From Hemibagrus wyckioides (lineage: Eukaryota > Chordata > Actinopteri > Siluriformes > Bagridae), in the NCBI RefSeq assembly GCF_019097595.1, contig NC_080723.1, positions 9,464,511 through 9,528,510 of the forward strand: 64,000 nt of DNA, written 5' to 3'. The stretch's first letter is position 1. Each line of letters starts with the position of its first letter. Positions 58,701-64,000 of the stretch are shown in pieces. The translations under genes and the position numbers were made by a program. The notes under the pieces are model-generated. The model made no database searches. It saw only the letters and a list, made by a program, of their open reading frames with translations, and was not told the DNA's origin.

Positions 58701-61700
58701 AACCTGGATGAAGGAGATGTGCAGCCGGTGAAGGAACAGCTGGCTCAGGCTCTATTTGACCACATCCCTGTAGGAGTGGGGTCCAAGGGAGTCATTCCCA
58801 TGAGCGCCAAGTAAACACCAGTAACAGCACATACACCCTATAATATAGTGTTTTGTCTTGTCTAGTTCAAATCATTAACAAACACACCATGTTCAGGCTG
58901 GGTGCAGCTTTTCATTCCAACCAATCAGAACCCACACCTGAGTCTATTGAAAGCCAATATCAACTGATTAAACAGGTGGAATCAGGTGTGCTGGCTTGGT
59001 ATGAAAACCTGCACCTACACCGGTCCTTTGTGGATAAGATCAGACACCCCTGATATAGACTGTTTGTCATTAAAAAGCAGGTAGGAGAATGTTTAGGTGT
59101 GTGCGTTAAGGACAACTGATTAAGAGTGTGTGTGTGCACGTGCAGAGACTTGGAAGAGGCCCTGGAGATGGGGGTGGACTGGTCTCTGAGGGAGGGCTAT
59201 GCCTGGGCCGAGGACAAAGAGCACTGCGAAGAGTACGGCAGAATGCTACAGGCTGACCCAAACAAGGTTTCCTCCAAGGCCAAAAAGAGAGGACTGCCAC
59301 AGGTATGCACACGGGAACACACGCTTAGACACACAGCACCTTGGGTCACTGAGTTGTCCATTCACTAAATCCTTGACATGAGCTTAAACTGTGGTGCTGC
59401 AGCTTGGGACGCTGGGAGCAGGGAATCACTATGCTGAGATCCAGGTGGTGGATGAGATCTACAATGACTATGCAGCCAAAAAGATGGGCATTGACCACAA
59501 GGGCCAGGTGTGTGTGATGATCCACAGCGGGAGTCGTGGGCTGGGACATCAGGTGGCCACAGGTAGGCGCTCTTCTTTAATGTAATTTATGTTTTTTCCT
59601 ATGTTTTGTGTTTGTTTTATCTGCACGAGTTCATCTGTCATTGCGTGTAAATAATTCAATTAATTTAGAAAATTTGAAATAAATAAATAAATAAATGATA
59701 TAAGTGTAAACATGACCTGTGAATCTGAACCAAACATGGTTTTAGTTGCTGTGTGATCCCCAGCATGTGACAGCTTTTAATTCTATTTCACTCCTCCTTA
59801 CTGCCAGAGGCATTGAAGCTGTCCTTCATATACATGCTGACGTATTTACTATAAGCGTCATAGTATATTTCTTTCCTTTTTTTTTCCCTCACCTTGTACA
59901 CGTCAGACCTCAAGGAGCTATTTGCATAACAGCTTGAAGACTAAATGTACCCTGTAGGTCTGTGAAATTTCATGCAATGTACATCATTGTAGCGTTAACA
60001 AGGGCAGGAACGCTTGCAAAACTGAATGAGTGTGGTGGTCATTAAACTGTCTTAGTCCTACGGTTGGTAGGTTCCACATGACATTGTGGCATCTTCCACC
60101 CAGTCCTCCCCTAACCCAGTAGGGGGGGATTAAATCTGGCAAGAACATGCAAGGTTCCAGGGAAAGATGCATGATCTTCATCCCATGAAAGTCAAAGACT
60201 TGTGCCTGTGCACATGCAGTCAAAGAACCACAATTGGATGCATACCATGGTGTTTATATGACTGATAGTTGAGTTGGTTTGCTTCACATAGCAAACGAAA
60301 TGTGAACGTAATGGTTTTTGTTGAAGGGAATGGATGAGATCATTTCGTACTCGTGTTTTATATAGATGCCTTGGTAGCCATGGAGAAAGCGATGAAGCGT
60401 GACAACATTGTCGTAAATGACCGCCAGCTCGCTTGTGCCCGCATCAGTTCTCCTGAAGGTCAGGACTACCTGAAGGGCATGGCAGCTGCAGGCAACTACG
60501 CCTGGGTCAACCGCTCCTCCATGACCTTCCTTACACGCCAGGTGAGTGCGTACACAGTTCATACCAGTCCCACCAGTCGGCCCTGGTTGAAAGAGTCCAC
60601 TAATATAAGCTTGCCCTTTAGGCCTTCTCCAAAGTGTTCAGCACTACACCTGATGATCTGGACATGCATGTGATCTATGACGTGTCCCATAATATTGCTA
60701 AAGTAGAGGAGCACATGGTGGACGGTAAACAGAAAACACTGCTGGTGCATCGTAAGGGCTCAACACGGGCTTTTCCTCCTCATCACCCCCTCATTGCCGT
60801 AGACTACCAGGTAAATGCAACCCTGGAGGTGTGTGTGTGTGTGTCAGGACCACATTCGATAAATCGAACAGTAGCCACAAGAAGTTTATTACTCGCACAG
60901 CTATTGTAGTGTTTCATGTTTAACTTCATCCTCTAAGAGTATGTTCAAATTGTTTTCATCTTATAATTTTGTAACTGATGAAAAATACATTGAGTATGAG
61001 AAAGATGCAGCTTTAATTAAATTAATGTTAATTATGGTTTCTGTTCATGTTCTCTAGCTGACCGGTCAGCCTGTGTTGATTGGTGGCACAATGGGAACCT
61101 GCAGTTATGTGTTAACAGGCACCGAGCAGGGCATGACTGAAACTTTTGGCACCACCTGCCATGGCGCCGTAAGTAAAAGGCTCAAATTGTCACCTGTGGC
61201 TAATTCCGTTTGCCAGAATGGGCCAGATCATAAACATTGACTGGGAAACCTTTTATTTTGGATATTTTTAATATGTTTGTGATTTGCTTTGCAGGGTCGA
61301 GCGCTGTCCCGAGCTAAATCCCGCAGGAATCTAGACTTTCAGGACGTTTTGGATAAACTGGCTGACATGGGCATTGCCATCAGAGTGGCTTCACCAAAAC
61401 TGGTCATGGAGGAGGTGAGGAATGTCATGATGCCAAAATATTCTTCTTTATTCTTTTGTGTGAAATATTAAGTACTAATTATGTTCGAATTGCACACAAC
61501 TGCACACATCTGCATTTTCAATTTTTTCCCCCACTTTGCTTATACAAATAATTATTTTTTTATTAAAATATTTTATTCTATTTTTATTCACTTGCAACTA
61601 TTTTTATTCTATTTTTTTTTATTCCATTTTATTCTACTTATGTCACAGAATAAATAGCATTTCACTACATCTCGTACTGTGTATGTGACACAGAATTTGA

Positions 61701-61942
61701 ATTTGGAATGAATGAGTACTACTGCTACTACTTTCAAGACAAGAAAAATGCATGATGTCATCTCCACATACCCTGTTATATGTAGTTATGTGGGGTTATA
61801 AATGTGACTGTAATTCTGTTTGTTTACTTCTCAGGCCCCAGAATCCTACAAAAATGTAACAGATGTGGTGAACACGTGCCATGACGCTGGCATTAGCAAG
61901 AAGGCCATCAAACTTAGACCCATTGCTGTAATTAAGGGTTAA
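55778..61942 (+). CDS. rtcb: RNA-splicing ligase RtcB homologue, complete
   Basis: Catalytic subunit of the tRNA-splicing ligase complex. It joins RNA 2',3'-cyclic phosphate and 5'-hydroxyl ends with GTP and Mn2+, in tRNA splicing and XBP1 mRNA splicing. Exons: 55,778-55,870, 57,779-57,857, 57,940-58,007, 58,349-58,448, 58,654-58,810, 59,146-59,302, 59,403-59,562, 60,366-60,541, 60,622-60,810, 61,058-61,168, 61,295-61,414, 61,835-61,942. All introns are GT-AG. The total is 1,518 nt, 505 residues, the same length as human RTCB. Metal ligands D119 and C122 (GFDINCGVR), H227 (GAGNHYAE), H259 (MIHSGSRG), H353 (VSHNIAK) and the guanylylated H428 (TTCHGAGR) are all present. It begins [11 protein letters not shown] and ends in VIKG. 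Intron 1 holds a folded-back Tc1 and simple repeats. It is divergent from fbxo7, matching the vertebrate neighbourhood of the two genes. Confidence 0.98.
56731..56790. repeat. (CT)n-(TA)n-(GA)n simple repeat
   Basis: A CT run to 56,757, a short TA run and a GAGAGAGAGA run follow each other. CT and GA tracts face each other and could form a small hairpin. It lies in rtcb intron 1, just upstream of the folded-back Tc1. Confidence 0.9.
56822..57206. mobile_element. Fold-back (hairpin) derivative of a Tc1 element
   Basis: 385 bp flanked by TA, with the same ends as the element at 43,138 (CACTATATTGCCAAAAGTAT and its complement). Both halves derive from the same 3' part of the transposase. From about 56,822 to 56,955 the sequence reads in one orientation, then from about GAGACTGAGAGCCAGGCC it reads back in the opposite one to the other terminus. 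The result is long inverted repeats with a short deletion in the left half, and no coding capacity. It lies in rtcb intron 1. Confidence 0.88.
57207..57303. repeat. (TATAT)n pentanucleotide microsatellite
   Basis: Repeats of TTATA starting directly at the TA target duplication of the fold-back Tc1, about 19 units. Confidence 0.95.
58893..59055. mobile_element. Palindromic MITE-like repeat in rtcb intron 5
   Basis: The left half has TTTTCATTCCAACCAATCAG and CCCACACCTGAGTC; the right half has GGTGGAATCAGGTGTG and ATGAAAACCTGCACC, then GGATAAGATCAGACACCCC. The halves are rough reverse complements. It is the same family as 63,262-63,440. Likely a short non-autonomous DNA element; this copy seems to lack part of its left end. 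Confidence 0.7.
59676..59702. repeat. (AAAT)n microsatellite
   Basis: Five or so AAAT units in rtcb intron 7. The rest of this intron (59,563-60,365) holds nothing I recognise. Confidence 0.8.
61488..61715 (+). repeat. AT-rich tract with retroposon-like tail in rtcb intron 11
   Basis: Repeated TTTTTATTCTATTTTTATTC runs are followed by GCATTTCACTACATCTCGTA and TGTGACACAGAATTTGAATTTG, which resembles the 3' end of fish SINE/LINE tails. The assignment is tentative. Confidence 0.4.
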
Positions 61943-62237
61943 ACATGAGCTACCACTAAATGGTTTAACTGACAGATCACGCCCTTGGGCAAATAAACAG
62001 ATCGGATGATTTGGGAACATGGATGGATGGGGGGCTGTTGTTGAAGTGGATGTACATTCTTTGTAGAGGCAAGACTTTTGCATACATGTGCATCATGCTG
62101 TGTGGAGAGAAACTTGATCAACAAATTTGAAAATGTTGATTTTTTTTTTGTTTGTTTTTTTTGGCCTAATAGCTTAACTGTTCTAAAAACTTGTAGCTAA
62201 AATGTATTTTCTTTTGAGATGATATGAAAAAAAAAAA

Positions 62238-62243
62238 AATAAA
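62238..62243 (+). terminator. rtcb: Probable rtcb polyadenylation signal
   Basis: AATAAA after an A-rich tract, 296 bases downstream of the rtcb stop. An earlier AATAAA stands at 61,992-61,997, only 50 bases past the stop, and is an alternative. Confidence 0.6.
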
Positions 62244-62842
62244 GCACCAATGATGTGACAGTAGCACTGCAAAAGTATGTGTGCGTCACTGTGTGTGTGT
62301 CTGCCTCTGACATGTGACTGTTTACTAACAGTTATGATAACGTCTCTAGGTTTAAGATTGAGTGCTTAATTTTGGCAAGATATTCCTAGATTTAGTGGAA
62401 TTGGGGACACTGTACATTGCTGGAATATTTTTACTCCTGAAGCAACTAAGAATTGCTTAAGTCTCTATAGACACCAGATACTGAGTCTGTAGTGTGCTAC
62501 TTACTTACATTCAAGATATCCATAGAGGTTTCCTGTGTACTTAAATAAAAGGAAGAACTTCAACTCGCAGCGTGATCGGTTTTGTTGTTACCTTTATTGT
62601 TTTGGAAAGCAGAGTGGAGGAGCAGGTCTAATGAGAGTTGCTAATACCAACAGAACAAGCACAGTAATGTTCAGTACAACTGCATTGCACATAAAGACAG
62701 ACCCTTATGTTCTTTTCCACTGCAGCTTGTTCTCTAAACTTGCCCAACGTGGTGGAAAGTGCTAGGAAACTGCAAATGGATGATTGTGAAGGTCAGAATT
62801 AAACCCTAGGACACACCCAAGTGTTTAATAGATGGATCCTGC

Positions 62843-62920
62843 CTGAACAGGGATTGAACTCCTGATCGTCAATTTAGAAGACTGACACCTTGCTACTTAA
62901 CCATCATGCTTTTAACTTCC
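62843..62920 (-). repeat. tRNA-like SINE head or tRNA pseudogene
   Basis: On the minus strand it reads ATGGTTAAGTAGCAAGGTGT (box A-like) and GGAGTTCAATCCCTG (box B-like), spaced about as in a tRNA. No clean cloverleaf or terminator was worked out, so a decayed tRNA-derived repeat is the safer call. Confidence 0.4.
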
Positions 62921-62997
62921 TGCAACCTGGCATCAAACGCTTGACCCCATTTATGGTATGCTCATACAAGGAGTCAAACAACATAACTAATTTATAA

Positions 62998-63200
62998 CCA
63001 TAGAGCCTAGTGGTAGCTTAATTTTGAAGGTGTTGGACTACTGCTCGGAAGGTTGAGTTTAAATCCCAGATCCACCAAGCTGCCATTTCTGGGCCCCTGA
63101 GCAAGGCCCTTACCCCTCAGTTACTCAGTTGTATAAGATTTAGATAAAAATGTAAGTCAGTCTGGATAAGCATGTCTGCCAAATGCTGTAAATGTAGATC
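62998..63200 (+). repeat. tRNA-derived SINE
   Basis: Box A-like GCCTAGTGGTAGCTTA, box B-like GGTTGAGTTTAAATCC, then CCTGAGCAAGGCCCTTACCC and a 3' part ending TGCCAAATGCTGTAAATGTA. This is the usual order of fish tRNA-derived SINEs. The rest of 62,250-63,000 shows no gene or recognised element. Confidence 0.65.
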
Positions 63201-63261
63201 TGTAAATGATTTGAAGGTTACTTCACCGAAGGGGTTGTGCTAGTTGCCATATAGCTTAGTA

Positions 63262-63440
63262 TGGGGTGTCCAATCCTATCCACAAAGGGCTGGTGTGGGT
63301 GCAAGTTTTCATTCCAACCAAGCAGAAGCCATACCTGTGTCTACTAAAAGCCGAGATTATCTGATTAAACAGGTGGAATCAGGTGTGGCTTCTGCTTGAT
63401 TGGAATAAAAACCTGCACCCACACCAGTCTTTGTGGAAGT
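63262..63440. mobile_element. Palindromic MITE-like repeat downstream of rtcb
   Basis: It starts GGGGTGTCCAATCCTATCCA and the two halves are near perfect reverse complements: GGTGTGGGTGCAAGTTTTCA and ACCTGCACCCACACCAG, ATTCCAACCAAGCAGAAGCC and GGCTTCTGCTTGATTGGAAT. It could fold into one long hairpin. Second copy of the family at 58,893. Beyond it, 63,440-64,000 holds nothing I can support. Confidence 0.75.
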
Positions 63441-64000
63441 TAATCAGCCTGCAAACAGAAAGAAAACTCAGAGTCCAATATGGGTCATAGACTGGGCTCC
63501 AAGTCAGATTTTCCCCATTCTAGTCAGACCATGGGGTTCTATTAATGATGCCACTACCTATAAGACTGGACCTGCCATCCCAGCAACCAGGGTTGGTGAG
63601 ATGGTCAGTTCATCAGTCAAGTTTATTTGCCCAATGCAGTTTTAGGTAATCTTTTCGCTCTGAGGTTTTTTTTTTAAACAGAGAAACTGGAAGTCCAGCA
63701 TTTCCCAACCAATTAGGAGATAAATATTGACATACCATACCATCACTCACCAGAATACAGTGCATTTCCAAAACCGAGAGCAGAAAAGACAGTACAATAG
63801 CAAATTTTCATGCCATTCTAAATGCAGCTAGGGCAATTGAATTAACTTTTTACTAGACAAACCACTAGCAAAAGTACCAATTAACCATTCTTTTTGCTCA
63901 GTTTAACTGGTAATCCCCTTAGACTTTTTTGAAATGATATCCAAAGGGTAAACCTAGGGAATTTGTTTACCATATATGGCAATTTGGGGGTGTTTCTTGT

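Noticed and set aside
59106..60562. Minus-strand frames across rtcb exons 6-8
   Set aside because: They lie antisense to exons confirmed by splice phase and RtcB family motifs.

Overview
The window looks like teleost fish nuclear DNA, probably an otophysan or catfish-like fish (the exact lineage is inferred). Grounds: spliced vertebrate genes with GT-AG introns, dense Tc1/mariner copies typical of fish, a fish-type Gypsy remnant, an L1-type LINE tail and tRNA-derived SINEs. There are no prokaryotic features.

Region 1 (1 to about 34,905) is one uninterrupted satellite/minisatellite array that also runs off the left edge. Its basic unit is 17 bp (CTCTACACTATACACCA and close variants, plus a 24-bp form with a 7-bp insertion). 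The long apparent reading frames in it are artefacts of a unit with no stop triplet in any forward frame. Inside the array are larger duplicated blocks, notably two about 4.57-kb tandem copies (about 5.9-10.47 kb and 10.47-15.04 kb) and repeats with offsets of 680, 1,445, 1,800 and 2,070 bp.

Region 2 (about 34.93-53.35 kb) is a large inverted duplication of fbxo7. The right arm, on the minus strand, belongs to the complete gene (491 codons, 9 coding exons, 49,686-53,963). The left arm, on the plus strand, is a 5'-truncated copy that starts inside exon 2 directly beside the satellite. It keeps every remaining splice site and an open frame through eight exon segments to an early stop at 38,485-38,487. 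The arms are separated by about 8.9 kb of unique sequence and mobile elements: several Tc1 elements, one with a single nonsense codon before its last catalytic residue, and a decayed Gypsy retroelement.

Region 3 (about 54.4-62.3 kb) holds the head-to-head neighbour rtcb, the catalytic subunit of the tRNA-splicing ligase, complete in 12 exons (505 residues, all metal and guanylylation residues present). The fbxo7-rtcb interval holds a CRE/YY1-like motif cluster and a 5'-truncated LINE. The region after rtcb (62.3-64 kb) holds SINE-like sequence and a palindromic MITE, and no gene I can support.

The two real genes are housekeeping genes: fbxo7 is an SCF ubiquitin-ligase adaptor and rtcb an RNA ligase. 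The unusual content is the giant short-unit array ending at the breakpoint of the fbxo7 inverted duplication, and the intact reading frame of the decapitated fbxo7 copy.
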